Part shown: in pieces, positions 53,125-62,581 of the stretch
How the letters are laid out: every line of letters starts with the position of its first letter
Numbering within the stretch: position 1 is the first letter of the stretch
Assembly: GCA_050012135.1 (NCBI GenBank)
Contig: JBEKHT010000007.1
Coordinates: 13,520 to 77,519 of the forward strand
DNA length: 64,000 nucleotides
Direction: 5' to 3'
DNA from: JBEKHT01 sp050012135
Lineage (GTDB): Bacteria; Chloroflexota; Anaerolineae; Anaerolineales; RBG-16-64-43
Notes under the pieces: generated by a model
What the model saw: the letters and a program-made list of their open reading frames with translations, nothing else
Told to the model about the DNA's origin: nothing
The model's database searches: none
Position numbers and translations under genes: made by a program

Positions 53125-54873
53125 ATGTTGGGAACCATAGCGCGCCTTGACAACGTCAGCCAATACTTTGGAGGCCAACGGCTCTTTGAAGGCCTGCGCT
53201 GGGAAATCCATCATGATGCTCGCGTGGGCCTGGTGGGTCCGAATGGTGCCGGAAAGTCGACCCTGCTCAATCTGCTGGCAGGCGCGCTGGTGGCCAGCCA
53301 GGGCAAGGTTTTCGTGCACCGCTCGGTGCGGGTGGGATACCTACTGCAGGAAGTGCCCCTGGCGGCGGGACGTACCCTGCTCGAGGAAATGCGCCTAGCT
53401 TCCCCTGAGCTTTCCAAACTGGAACAAGAAATCGACGAGTTGGCGGCCCGCATGGGGGATCCGTCTGTGTATCAGGATCCGGGCAGGTTGTCTCGCACGG
53501 TGCAACTCCACGAGCAGGCGCTGGAGCGTCGTGAGCAGATGGGAGGTCTGAATTTCCCCGGGCGCGTGCGCTCCACGTTGCGCGGATTAGGGTTTGAGGA
53601 CAGCGATTTCGACCTCCCCCTGCAGGCCCTCTCCGGAGGTCAAAAGAAACTGGTGGGGTTGGCCAAGCTGCTCCTCCAGCAGCCCAACCTCCTCCTGCTC
53701 GATGAGCCGGACAACCATCTGGACTTGAAAGGGAAGCGCTTTCTAGAGGAACTGATTGTGGGTTACCCGGGGGCGGTGGTCATTGTTTCCCATGACCGCT
53801 ATCTCCTCGATGTCGTTGCCGACGAGATCGCAGAACTCGAGCAGGGGGTGCTCACCCTTTACAGCGGCAACTACTCCGGGTACGCCTTTGAGAAGCATCA
53901 AAGGCTCCTTTCGCAGGCCAAGCAATTCGCCTTGCAGCAGCGCGAGGTGCGGCGCCTCGAACTGGCCGTCCGGCGCCTGAGCGGGTGGGGAGCGGGTCAG
54001 AATGAGAAGTTCGTTCGGCGGGCGCGATCCATGCAGGCACGCCTGGACCGGATCGAGCAGGTGGAGAAGCCGCGCCTGGAAGGCCGCCGCATGGGCCTTT
54101 CCCTGGTCGCGGCTCGAAGAGGGTCAAACAAGGCAGTGGAAGTCGCCCACCTGACAAAAACCTTCGACCCAGAAGGCGGTCGGGCCCGACCGGTCCTGCA
54201 CGACTTGAACCTGCTGGTCTGGCGCGGCGAGCGGGTGGGAATCATCGGGCCGAATGGGGCCGGCAAGACTGTCCTTCTGCGCTGCATCCTTGGGCAAATT
54301 GCGCCGACGGCCGGCTCGGTTCGGGTCGGTCCATCCACCACCCTGGGTTACTACGACCAGGAACACCTCAGCCTCGACCCGGAGAACACGCTGGCCGATG
54401 CGCTCACCCGCGCCAACCCGATGACTGATCGAGACCTGTATGGCTTGATGGGGAGATTCCTCTTCCACGCGGAGGAGGCGAGCAAGCGCATCCGGGATCT
54501 CTCGGGCGGGGAAAAGGCCCGTGTGCAGATGGCACGGCTGATGCTTCAGGGGGCGAACTGCTTACTCCTGGATGAGCCCACCAACAACCTCGACATCCGC
54601 TCCGCGGAAGCGCTGGAGGAGGCCCTGGAGGATTTTGAGGGAACCCTGTTGGTGGTCTCCCATGACCGCTACTTCCTCGATGGCCTGGTAGGTCGCATCG
54701 TCGAGCTTCAGGAGGGGAGCGGCCACGAGTACGCGGGCAACTACACGGCCTATCTTGTGGAGAAAACCAAGCCCCTTCCGCAGGAGCCCAAGCCCGATCC
54801 TGGCGGGACCCCCCGCAGGTCGGCCTCGGGCACCCGTACCCCCAAGGAACATCGCAGAAGGCGCCGACCGTAG
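53125..54873 (+). CDS. ABC-F family ATPase
   Basis: The 582-residue soluble protein has two ATP-binding domains and no membrane part. Domain 1: GPNGAGKSTLL, LSGGQKKLVGLAKLLL, LLLLDEPDNHLDL. Domain 2: GPNGAGKTVLL, LSGGEKARVQMARLML, LLLDEPTNNLDI. Between them is a charged linker with the P-site tRNA-interaction motif region (ARRGSNK). Members act on ribosomes as translation factors (EttA/Uup type) or as antibiotic-resistance proteins. First-domain Walker B carries DEPDNHLD, a small departure from DEPTNHLD. The ATG at 53125 precedes the family start MLGTIARLDNVSQYFGG; the frame is open from 53089. Confidence 0.9.
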   Translation: MLGTIARLDNVSQYFGGQRLFEGLRWEIHHDARVGLVGPNGAGKSTLLNLLAGALVASQGKVFVHRSVRVGYLLQEVPLAAGRTLLEEMRLASPELSKLEQEIDELAARMGDPSVYQDPGRLSRTVQLHEQALERREQMGGLNFPGRVRSTLRGLGFEDSDFDLPLQALSGGQKKLVGLAKLLLQQPNLLLLDEPDNHLDLKGKRFLEELIVGYPGAVVIVSHDRYLLDVVADEIAELEQGVLTLYSGNYSGYAFEKHQRLLSQAKQFALQQREVRRLELAVRRLSGWGAGQNEKFVRRARSMQARLDRIEQVEKPRLEGRRMGLSLVAARRGSNKAVEVAHLTKTFDPEGGRARPVLHDLNLLVWRGERVGIIGPNGAGKTVLLRCILGQIAPTAGSVRVGPSTTLGYYDQEHLSLDPENTLADALTRANPMTDRDLYGLMGRFLFHAEEASKRIRDLSGGEKARVQMARLMLQGANCLLLDEPTNNLDIRSAEALEEALEDFEGTLLVVSHDRYFLDGLVGRIVELQEGSGHEYAGNYTAYLVEKTKPLPQEPKPDPGGTPRRSASGTRTPKEHRRRRRP

Positions 54874-55019
54874 GGCAGGCCTCAAGAGAGCCGCGGCGCC
54901 GGTCAGAGAGTCGGAGAATCCGCTTTACCATTCCCCCCGAGACAGGGGGCTGGAGTCATCATCCGCCTGCGCCGAGGCCTGGATTGGGGGGAGGGACGAA
55001 CTGGCGGAGGAATCGACCT

Positions 55020-55694
55020 TTATCCGGATCGCCGGTCGACCGGCCCGTGCAAGAGCTCACTGATGTATAGGGGCGGCTGGAGGCGCGGATCCGAGTAGTC
55101 GGCCGCCAGGGCTGGCCCGAGGACCTGAGTCACCGACACCACCCCTGCCCAAACGGGCAGAAGCCGGTCTTCCTTCTCGTCTTGGGGTGGACCGGAGCGC
55201 ACCTTCACCGAGGCGCTGGCCAAGGAGATAGCCACTACCGCGGTGGCCATCAGGTCGGAGGGGTCGGGCTTGCGAACCTCCTTCCAGCGGCCCGGGAGCA
55301 GGTGTTCCGTGAGACATTCAAGGGCAAGCAGCTTCTCCTCCGCGGTCTCCAGCAGTCGGCCCGTCCCGAATAGCACGGCGGAGCGGTAGTTGAGGGAATG
55401 GTGTGCGGCCGACTTGGCCAGGACGATACCGTCCAGAACGGCGAGGCTGACACTGACTTCGTTTCCCTCTCTTACATGCTGAATCAGGCGGCTCTGCGTC
55501 GATCCATGCAGGAGGAGCTCATTGTTTCGTCGCGCGTGGAGCATCGGGACGACCACGGGCCGACCCTCTTCGACCAAGCCGACGTGGCAGATTAGCGCCG
55601 CGTCGATGATGGAATAGACCGAGGCCTGGTCGTAAGAAGCGCGCTCTGGATGCCGTCTCACCCGATTCCTTGCCGAAACCTTGAAATCCGCCAT
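55020..55694 (-). CDS. pyridoxamine 5'-phosphate oxidase-like flavin protein
   Basis: The 224-residue protein has the split-barrel FMN-binding fold of the NimA/PNPOx-like group: VSARNRVRRHPERASYDQASVYSIIDAALICHVGLVEEGRPVVVPML is the diagnostic N-terminus, then LLLHGSTQSRLIQHV and HHSLNYRSAVLFGTGRLL. It probably reduces a small molecule or binds flavin or haem. It stands alone. ATG 55694 is the start; an upstream AGGCAGG lies at a good distance. Confidence 0.85.
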   Translation of the reverse strand: MADFKVSARNRVRRHPERASYDQASVYSIIDAALICHVGLVEEGRPVVVPMLHARRNNELLLHGSTQSRLIQHVREGNEVSVSLAVLDGIVLAKSAAHHSLNYRSAVLFGTGRLLETAEEKLLALECLTEHLLPGRWKEVRKPDPSDLMATAVVAISLASASVKVRSGPPQDEKEDRLLPVWAGVVSVTQVLGPALAADYSDPRLQPPLYISELLHGPVDRRSG

Positions 55695-56294
55695 CCTGCC
55701 TCCGTGCGGGACGAATGAGATGCCCTTCCTGAGCCGGCTCCTGCGCGTCCCGTGCCCCCGCTCGGCGAAGTGGACAGCAGCAACCGCCCCTCGACCGCCG
55801 TGCGGAGATAAAGTTCCCGAGCTTGCTCCCGGCGGGTGACCCTCCCGATTCTACCGGTATTGGGCATGGCAGGCTTGGCCCAAGGATCGGCTGCAAGAGG
55901 AAGGCGTTGATCTCGCACCCACGACGGTGCAAAGGCAAGGTCCTCCGGCTCCTTGGCCCGCTGCTCAGGGGCGCACGCAATCGACACTCTCGTTTGGGCC
56001 CGCGGTGCCGACGCGAGGCTGAGGCGGAACAGTCCTGGGCCGTTCGAGTTGAGGAAGGGGCGGAGGCTCGACGAGGAGGACTAGAATCGGATCCTCGCGG
56101 GCAATCTTGGGCCGGGAGGGGCAGAGGGTGATCGCGCGAGAGCCGAACCGGAGGCCGGCAGCCTGTCCCGGCGGGTATCTGCGACTGCGCCGGGAATCCC
56201 TCACCGCCGGGCCTGGCATTTCCCCGGGATAGCACGGAGAGGATGGTCAGAGAATTGGCGCTTGTCGCAGGGCGAATCAAAGGAGAAGACGAAG
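55695..56294. other. intergenic, divergent
   Basis: About 600 bases between the flavin protein and the aldo/keto reductase. Nothing beyond shadow frames is seen. AAAGGAGAAGAC before 56295 is the reductase ribosome-binding site. Confidence 0.4.
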
Positions 56295-57269
56295 ATGGAG
56301 TATCGGAGTTTAGGACGCACCGGCTGGAAAGTGTCGGCGATCAGCTTCGGCACGTGGGCTATCGGGAGCGCCTGGGGCAAGGTAGATGAGAGGGAGTCCC
56401 TGCAAGCTCTCCACCGAGCTCTGGATCTGGGGGTGACCTTCTTTGATACTGCTGACGTGTACGGTAGCGAGCCGCTCTTGGCGAAGCTAAGAAAGGAGCG
56501 CCGCCAGGAATTCCGGATTGCCACGAAAGCGGGGCGGAAGCTGAATCCCCATAGCGCCGGCGGATACAACCGCAAGAACCTCACACGTTTTGTAGAAGAC
56601 AGCTTGCGCAACCTGGAATGCGAAACCCTCGACTTGCTTCAGCTTCATTGCCCACCCACTGAAGTCTACTATCGGCCGGAGGTCTTTGGGTGTCTGGACG
56701 ACCTGATCGCCGCTGGCAAAATCCAGTTCTATGGCGTGAGCGTCGAAAAAGTAGAAGAGGGCCTCAAGGCGATCGAGTATCCCAATGTGCAAAGTGTCCA
56801 GATCATCTTCAACCTTTTCCGTCAGCGTCCCGCAGACCTGTTTCTGGCTCAGGCAAAGAAGAAAGGGGTGGGAGTCCTGGCCCGGGTGCCGCTGGCTTCG
56901 GGACTTCTGACCGGCAAGGTCACCGCGGCCAGGGAGTTTCCTAAGGATGACCACCGCAACTTCAACCGCCAGGGTGAGGCCTTTGATCGGGGCGAGACGT
57001 TCGCCGGTGTCGACCTGGAGGCGGGACTGCACGCAGTGCAGGCACTGCAGGCACTGGTTCCGGCTGGAGGGACCCTGACCCAACTGGCCCTCCGGTGGAT
57101 CCTGATGTTCGACGCGGTCACTTGTGCGATTCCGGGTGCCAAGCGGGCAAGCCAAGTCGCGGAGAATGCCGAGGCGGCCAACCTGCCGCCTCTCTCCTCC
57201 CAGACCATGGACGGCGTGGCCAGGATCTACGACCTGCAGATCCGGCCCCTCGTTCACCAGTACTGGTAG
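56295..57269 (+). CDS. aldo/keto reductase
   Basis: The 324-residue NADPH-dependent reductase has a family start MEYRSLGRTGWKVSAISFGTWAIG. The catalytic tetrad is visible: Asp and Tyr in TADVYGSE, Lys in ATKAG and His in LLQLHCPPTE. The C-terminal VTCAIPGAKRASQVAENAEAA is the conserved NADPH-binding end. It reduces aldehydes or ketones; the substrate is unknown. ATG 56295 is preferred over TTG 56262 because of the family start and a GGAG ribosome-binding site. Confidence 0.9.
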   Translation: MEYRSLGRTGWKVSAISFGTWAIGSAWGKVDERESLQALHRALDLGVTFFDTADVYGSEPLLAKLRKERRQEFRIATKAGRKLNPHSAGGYNRKNLTRFVEDSLRNLECETLDLLQLHCPPTEVYYRPEVFGCLDDLIAAGKIQFYGVSVEKVEEGLKAIEYPNVQSVQIIFNLFRQRPADLFLAQAKKKGVGVLARVPLASGLLTGKVTAAREFPKDDHRNFNRQGEAFDRGETFAGVDLEAGLHAVQALQALVPAGGTLTQLALRWILMFDAVTCAIPGAKRASQVAENAEAANLPPLSSQTMDGVARIYDLQIRPLVHQYW

Positions 57270-57665
57270 GAAAAGCCTTGGCCCCTGCGCCCCAGAAGCG
57301 CGCTCCCGGCGGAGCGCTCTTTCGAATAGGGCAGGAGAGCCCCTAGTAGCGAACCGGCCGGATTCCAGCGGGAGCCGGGGACTGCTTCAACGCAGCCTTC
57401 GTCGCCCCTTGGCTCGATGGCCCACCTCTCGATGAATGCCGGGAGGGGGGCAACATCGTCGGCGGGCCCTCCACGCTGGCAATGGGCGGAACAGGGCGCG
57501 AGCTCCGAAGTGTGGACCTTGCTTGGTGGCTGGCATGGCCGGAGAGCTGGAGCAACGGACTTCCGGTTCGGCGACCGCGGGGGCGCACTGGCCCCTGGGT
57601 ATAATCGCGTGGGCCGCCCTGCGAAGGGGAGAATAGCGCCCAGATTGTCAGGGAGATTTCCGTTC
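57270..57665. other. intergenic region
   Basis: Apart from the terminator above, no feature is seen in about 400 bases. AGGGAG at 57649-57654 is the likely ribosome-binding site of 57666. Confidence 0.4.
57300..57323 (+). terminator. probable intrinsic terminator after aldo/keto reductase
   Basis: GCGCTCC, loop CGGC, GGAGCGC form a perfect 7-bp stem, followed by TCTTTC. It lies 30 bases after the reductase stop. Confidence 0.65.
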
Positions 57666-58385
57666 ATGCAGGTCCTCAGAGATTGGCAACTCGAGCTGGA
57701 CGTCGACAAGGTCCTGCGAGGCCAAGGAGCAGACCCGGCGGTGCTGCGATCCCGAGCCCCGCGTTTGATCGATCTGGCTGGAAGGGCGCTCGCGGAGGGA
57801 CAGCCTCTCCTTGACCCGGCGGTGGCCTACCTCCGCCTACCGGTCCAATCCTTCCGACACGAGAGGCTGACCCTTGAAGGAGGTGCGTTCCTGAGCGGCC
57901 CTCTGATTGCCCAGCACATGGGCGGAGCCTCGGAGGTGGTGGTGATGCTATGTACGGTGGGAGACCGCATCGAGGGACCGATCCGAGAGGCCCTAGAGAC
58001 AGACCCGCCCTTTGGCCTGGCGCTGGACGGTCTTGGGAACGCCGCAGCCGAGGCCCTGGCGACCGCTGCAAGCAACCGCTTCGAGGCCGAGGGGGAAATT
58101 CATGGGTTGCATCCCTCTCTGCCACTCAGTCCGGGAATGGTCGGATGGCCGGTCGAAGATGGCCAGCCTCAAGTCTTTCGCATTGTGAGTGGTGATCCGC
58201 TCGGGGTTGGCCTCACCAGCGGTGGCATGATGATGCCTCGCAAGACCATCTCCTTGGTGCTGGGACTGGGGCCGAACCTTGCGCGCGCGGGAGAGGCCTG
58301 TGACTACTGTAACCTGCGAGAAACCTGCCGCTATCAGGATCACTACGCTCAGGGTCAAACCGCCTCGCCCGCGCCTGGTCCTTGA
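57666..58385 (+). CDS. stand-alone MetH-activation-like (vitamin B12 methionine synthase) protein
   Basis: The 239-residue protein resembles the reactivation domain of cobalamin-dependent methionine synthase, but without its other domains. Evidence: a structural helix start (RAPRLIDLAGRAL), LSPGMVGWPVEDGQPQVF, LGVGLTSGGMMMPRKTIS (related to the SPGY..P and S-x-x-M-x-P-x-K motifs), and a short Cys cluster at the end: CDYCNLRETC (Cys212, Cys215, Cys221). Such stand-alone proteins occur in anaerobes beside corrinoid methyltransferases. It may reactivate a corrinoid protein with the cysteines holding a cluster or metal. The frame extends upstream to 57417 without family sequence. Confidence 0.75.
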   Translation: MQVLRDWQLELDVDKVLRGQGADPAVLRSRAPRLIDLAGRALAEGQPLLDPAVAYLRLPVQSFRHERLTLEGGAFLSGPLIAQHMGGASEVVVMLCTVGDRIEGPIREALETDPPFGLALDGLGNAAAEALATAASNRFEAEGEIHGLHPSLPLSPGMVGWPVEDGQPQVFRIVSGDPLGVGLTSGGMMMPRKTISLVLGLGPNLARAGEACDYCNLRETCRYQDHYAQGQTASPAPGP

Positions 58386-59223
58386 TCCATTCCTTCGCGT
58401 GTTGAGCTTCTTGTGCCAGCGTCCCCAGCCAACCAGAGCTGGGCTGTTTTCCCTCTGATCCAGGCGCTGGAACCACTGGGAAGGACAATCAACTTGCTGA
58501 GGACGCTGGGCTTCCCAAGTCGCAGCCCCTCCGCCTTTTCTCGCGGATCAGCCGCTTGGGCCCCCGGCACGCCAGGCACCGCCTCAGTCCTGCGGTCACC
58601 TCAGGGAGCCCGGTGGAAGTCCCAGCCAGAATTTCCTCGCGGGACCTTGGTTCAGCGGATGACGGATGAGCTGGAAGTAGGGAGACCGTCCAGGTCCATC
58701 GCATTCGCCAAGTGCTCCATTGGGAGAGGCGGCAGTCCCGAATCATCCGCCCGCAGGCTTGCCGCGCCACGTCCAGCTGGGGATGAGCCGACCGGACCTT
58801 GAGCGTGTCGCTGACCTGGATGCGAGGCGGAGGATTCCCCAGATCACGAGAAGCCCTCATGGATACGCGGGTCCTGAACTCTGCGGTCAGGTCATGATCC
58901 CGCGGGCACGCCAACATGGCCGCCCCTTGGACAAGCCGCGCGGTCACACCATCGTCCGAGAAAAAGCGGGCGCCCGGGCACAGCGGATGCAACCAGGCTT
59001 GTCGTTACGTGCAGGCTGGGGAGCAAGAAGTCCGACTGCGGGCTGGAGGGCGGTTCCCGCAGCGACCCGCAGGAGGCCAGACGAGCTGCCAGCCTGAAAA
59101 CCATCCCGGATTGGAAAGAGGCGTTTCCATACCTTACGCTGAAATGAGGCGGATCGGGGCGCGGCGGTTTCACGGAGGGGACGGCCCGGCTCCCGCGTCG
59201 GGGGGGCAACCCCCGCCCAGGCC
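58386..59223. other. long intergenic region
   Basis: About 840 bases between convergent genes. Only shadow frames rich in Arg and Pro are present. No terminator with a T-run was found. Confidence 0.5.
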
Positions 59224-59772
59224 TTAGCTCGCTGGCGGGGTGGGGACTTGCAAGGAAGCAAGCAGGCTGGCAAGGACCTCCAGGTCATTGCGTGGGGCCA
59301 GGTTATCGGATCCCAGCTCGCTAAGGACCAGGCTCAAGCGGCTGCGCGCGTCCTGAAGCGTCTTGGACTGGTCGGGGGGCAACTCTGCCTCCAGCTTGAC
59401 CAGGCGCGCGTCGGTTCCGCCCAGAGCTTGCCGGGCCTCATCCTGCCCACCCTGGGCGAGTGCCACCTGGGCCTTGCTCACGTCGACCAGACTCTGCAGG
59501 ATCTCGACCTGTGGCTGGGGGGCGCTGATCTCCTTCTGGAGGGTGGCGATCTGTGCCTGCATTTGCGAGATTTGCTCACCCTGCGGACGGACCCTGACGT
59601 ACCACATGGCGAGGACCCCCAGACAGAACACTACCGCAATCCCGGTGAGCCAGCGCAGCAACCCTCGGAAGAATCGCCCAAGGGGGCTGGTCTTGGGCTC
59701 GAAGGGCGTGCCGCCCGGACTGGGGGGGCTCGGCGGAATGGGGCTGGGGGTTGCCGTTTGGTTGCTGCTCAT
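59224..59772 (-). CDS. single-pass membrane protein with coiled coil
   Basis: The 182-residue protein has a Pro/Ser-rich cytoplasmic N-terminus (about 25 residues), one transmembrane helix (WLTGIAVVFCLGVLAMWYVRV, about 41-62), then a coiled coil (EQISQMQAQIATLQKEI and following heptads to about 165). The family is not recognised. It could act as an envelope tether or as part of a secretion or division complex. ATG 59772 has AGGAGG upstream. Confidence 0.7.
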   Translation of the reverse strand: MSSNQTATPSPIPPSPPSPGGTPFEPKTSPLGRFFRGLLRWLTGIAVVFCLGVLAMWYVRVRPQGEQISQMQAQIATLQKEISAPQPQVEILQSLVDVSKAQVALAQGGQDEARQALGGTDARLVKLEAELPPDQSKTLQDARSRLSLVLSELGSDNLAPRNDLEVLASLLASLQVPTPPAS

Positions 59773-60331
59773 CTCGATCCTCCTTTGTGACTTGAAACGA
59801 GGCTTACACCCTTGCCCCGCCGAGCGCGGGCCAATTCGAAGCGGTCCGTCAGGGGGCGATGCAATGTGCCTTGACTAGCCGGCCGCATACCTCGAGAGAG
59901 GGCCGCTGGGAAGATAAGGTGGGATTCGTGTGCCCAACCGCTATGATATCCGAAACCGAGGATCCATCAAAGTCTCTCGAATAGGTGGGCGGTTGGCCGA
60001 GCACGAGTGGCCGACACCGTGGTTCGCATGAAGCGGGGGCGGCTCGCCGGGACAAATGGCGCGGCTTTTCCTACCTTTGATTGAGTCTGCTCATTGGTCG
60101 GGGTCCTCGCTGCGTAAGCCTCGTCGACCCTTGCTCCGAAGGGATCGAGTCGGGCCTTCTCTCGGGGTGGAGGGTTCCTCCCCTCCTGTGGCGGCATGCC
60201 GGAAAGGGAAGAATCCTGCCAGGCAGGTTCCTTGGGAGGCAGGATTCTCGGTCTTGGCTGGCATAAGTCCTGCATCCCATCCTGAGGCGCGATCTGGAGA
60301 TCGTCGCCTGGTTGCCTGCAAGGAGGCCATT
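59773..60331. other. intergenic region with inverted repeats
   Basis: About 560 bases. It holds the competing hairpins listed next and the ribosome-binding site of the small membrane protein. No other gene is seen. Confidence 0.4.
60210..60248 (+). repeat. two overlapping, mutually exclusive hairpins
   Basis: AGAATCCTGCC at 60210-60220 pairs with GGCAGGATTCT at 60238-60248 (perfect 11-bp stem, 17-base loop). A shorter stem, CCTGCC-A-GGCAGG at 60215-60227, uses part of the same sequence and cannot form at the same time. The element lies about 85 bases before the start of the 60-residue membrane protein. It could be a leader switch or a terminator lacking a T-run. Confidence 0.55.
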
Positions 60332-60514
60332 GTGTCGTGGCTTCAGCTCGTGGGGGTAGTTCTGGCTATTCTGGTAGGTCTCTGGCTGGCCAGCCACCTG
60401 GTGCGCCTGCTCGCCAGCTGGCTGCACTGCGTGGCCAGCCTGGTCCTGGGGATTCTGGGCTTGGTCATCCTCTATTACGCCGTACAGTATCTGATGCGCG
60501 CCTTTGCCCGATAA
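60332..60514 (+). CDS. small membrane protein, 60 aa
   Basis: GGAGG (60322-60326) five bases before GTG 60332 opens a 60-residue frame: MSWLQLVGVVLAILVGLWLA, then a second hydrophobic stretch LVLGILGLVILYYAVQYLM, ending in RAFAR. Two transmembrane helices make up almost all of it. The longer open frame back to 60056 is not membrane-like. The family is unknown. A hairpin pair lies in its leader. Confidence 0.6.
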   Translation: MSWLQLVGVVLAILVGLWLASHLVRLLASWLHCVASLVLGILGLVILYYAVQYLMRAFAR

Positions 60515-60971
60515 CCCTCCCCCGCTCCTCGCGGCCCTTGTCTCCACCAGGCCTCTCACGACAACCGTCTTCGCAAATGAGATCTCAGATAACCTGGTCG
60601 ACCTCGTCTGTCTACGGATTTCCTAACGCTTGGGCCTAACGGATAGCCCATGGCGTGCATTCCCGGCCCGCCCGCTCCAGGAAACATCAATCCATTCTGG
60701 ATCGGGCTTCGATCAAGGCACAGGTTGCGGCCACTGATCCTTGGCACGAGGGGGCTCAACCGGTTGCTAGGCCGAGTTGGACTCTCGGATCGGAACCACA
60801 AGAGGGAGGAGAGCTTCGCCTTGGCAGGGGAACGACGCGATGCGACCTGTTCCAGGGGGCATCCAGGGTTGGGTTTCTCCGCGCAGAGCTCAGCGCAGTC
60901 TATGGCGGGCAGCCAGGGGAGCGGGGAGAAGCGGCCCTTTTCCAGCGCCTCGCTCCGGTCGTAGGGATGGC
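60515..60971. other. convergent intergenic region
   Basis: About 460 bases without a supportable gene; frames on the plus strand at 60650-60975 have no family or membrane signal. Confidence 0.4.
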
Positions 60972-61823
60972 CTAGGTGGCCAGGCCGGGGTAAAGCCGGG
61001 ACGCAATCAGGACCAGAATTCCGGTTGCAACGATCAACACGCCAAAGTCAAGACCCAGGCCGAAGGTGCTCGTCCACGAAGCCAGCATCAAGGAGCGCAC
61101 GGCGTCGACCACGTAGGTGAGCGGGTTCACCGATGAAGCCACCTGCAACCAGCCGGGCATGATCGCGATCGGATAGATGGCGTTGCTGGCGAAGAAAAGC
61201 GGCATAGTCAGGACTTGGCCGATTCCCATGAAGCGCTCCCGGCTCTTGACAATGCAGGCGATGATGAGGGAGAGGGTCGCAAAAAAAGCGGCGCCCAACA
61301 GAACTGCGAGCAACATCCCGATCCAGGCCAGCGGGTTCAGGTTCATCTTCACGCCCAGCAGGAGCGCGAGCACGTAGACGAAAAGGGCCTGGGGCAGGCT
61401 GCGGACCCCCGCCGAGAGCGCCTTGCCCAGAACCAGCGCGGGACGCGGGGTGGGGCTGGCGAGGAGCTTGTGGACGATGCCCAAATCGCGTTCCCAGATC
61501 GCGGCGATGCCGTAGAAGATAGCGATGAAGAGCACGCTCTGGGCCAAAATGCCCGGAGCCATGAAATCCAGGTAGGGCACGTTTCCCGTCGGGATGGCCC
61601 GGATCCGGCTGAACACTTCACCGAATATCAACAACCACAGGGCCGGTTGCACAGCGCGGGTGACCAACTCGGATGGATCGTGGCGAAGCTTGCGCACCTC
61701 AAATTCCGCGATCACTACCGTCTTGCGAAGGAAAGCGCTCAGCTCCTGGAGCGGGCTGAGGGTGCGCGACAGGTCGAAATCAGCCCAGCCTGCGGGCTGT
61801 GCGCCTTGCTCTTGAAGTCTCAC
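60972..61823 (-). CDS. ABC-2 type permease (DrrB-like)
   Basis: The 283-residue membrane protein has six hydrophobic segments and the ABC-2 signature region: TRAVQPALWLLIFGEVFSRI, LDFMAPGILAQSVLFIAIFYG and LGIVHKLLASPTPRPALVLGKAL. It is the usual partner of the upstream ATPase and probably exports drugs or lipids. GTG 61823 follows GGGAGGG with 7 bases spacing; the ATPase frame ends at 61780, so the two genes overlap by 44 bases. Confidence 0.85.
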   Translation of the reverse strand: MRLQEQGAQPAGWADFDLSRTLSPLQELSAFLRKTVVIAEFEVRKLRHDPSELVTRAVQPALWLLIFGEVFSRIRAIPTGNVPYLDFMAPGILAQSVLFIAIFYGIAAIWERDLGIVHKLLASPTPRPALVLGKALSAGVRSLPQALFVYVLALLLGVKMNLNPLAWIGMLLAVLLGAAFFATLSLIIACIVKSRERFMGIGQVLTMPLFFASNAIYPIAIMPGWLQVASSVNPLTYVVDAVRSLMLASWTSTFGLGLDFGVLIVATGILVLIASRLYPGLAT

Positions 61824-62580
61824 GGTAATTCCCTCCCGAATCGAGTTCACCGCCAGCGTAGTGGACGAACACGTCGTCCAGGGTGGCCTCCCCGCCATTC
61901 AGGGAGGCCTTTAGTTCGACCGGGGTCCCCAAGGCCGCAATCCGGCCCAGGTGCATGATGGCCACCCGCCCACAGAGCCGATCCGCCTCTTCCATCATGT
62001 GCGTGGTCAGCAGAATCGTGGTGCCGTAGTCCTGCCGCATTTCCTCTACATGCTCCCAGACGGCGTTGCGTGCGAGCGGATCCAAGCCCACCGTGGGTTC
62101 GTCGAGGAAGAGCAGGGGCGGCCGATGGAGAATGGACCCGGCAATTTCCAGGCGTCGGATCATTCCGCCCGAGTAATCTCGCACCAGTTTGTCACGAGCC
62201 TCGCTCAGGCCCATGAAGTCCATCGCCGCGTGCACACGCGCCTCGCGGTTCGCGCGTGGGATGTCGTAGAGCTTGGCCATCAACAGCAGGTTCTCATAGC
62301 CGCTCAGCGTGCCGTCGGCCGAGAGTGCCTGGGGAACATAGCCAATGCGTCGCCGAACCTCCAAGGCTTGATGCACGATGTCGTATCCGGCCACGCGAGC
62401 CGTGCCGGAGGTCGGAGGCAGAAGCGTGGTGAGCATTTTCAGCAGCGTCGTCTTGCCGGCCCCATTGGGTCCCAGCAGTCCAAACACCTCGCCCCCCTCG
62501 ATCGCCAAGCTGAGGTCATCCACGGCGAGGAGGGTGCCATACCGGCGCGTGATCGCGTGCGTCTCTAGAATCGTTGCCAT
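61780..62580 (-). CDS. ABC transporter ATP-binding protein (DrrA-like)
   Basis: The 266-residue ATPase has Walker A GPNGAGKTTLL, Q-loop GYVPQALSAD, signature YSGGMIRRL, Walker B LLFLDEPTVGLD and TTHMMEEADRL. It is of the daunorubicin-resistance DrrA type and is coupled to the permease gene. ATG 62580 lies one base after the MarR gene's stop with GGGAG upstream, so all three genes are in one operon. Confidence 0.9.
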   Translation of the reverse strand: MATILETHAITRRYGTLLAVDDLSLAIEGGEVFGLLGPNGAGKTTLLKMLTTLLPPTSGTARVAGYDIVHQALEVRRRIGYVPQALSADGTLSGYENLLLMAKLYDIPRANREARVHAAMDFMGLSEARDKLVRDYSGGMIRRLEIAGSILHRPPLLFLDEPTVGLDPLARNAVWEHVEEMRQDYGTTILLTTHMMEEADRLCGRVAIMHLGRIAALGTPVELKASLNGGEATLDDVFVHYAGGELDSGGNYRETSRARRTARRLG

Positions 62581-62581
62581 G

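Noticed and set aside
59224..59772. Plus-strand frames at 59248-59878 as real genes
   Set aside because: They are antisense to a protein with a clear transmembrane helix, coiled coil and ribosome-binding site.
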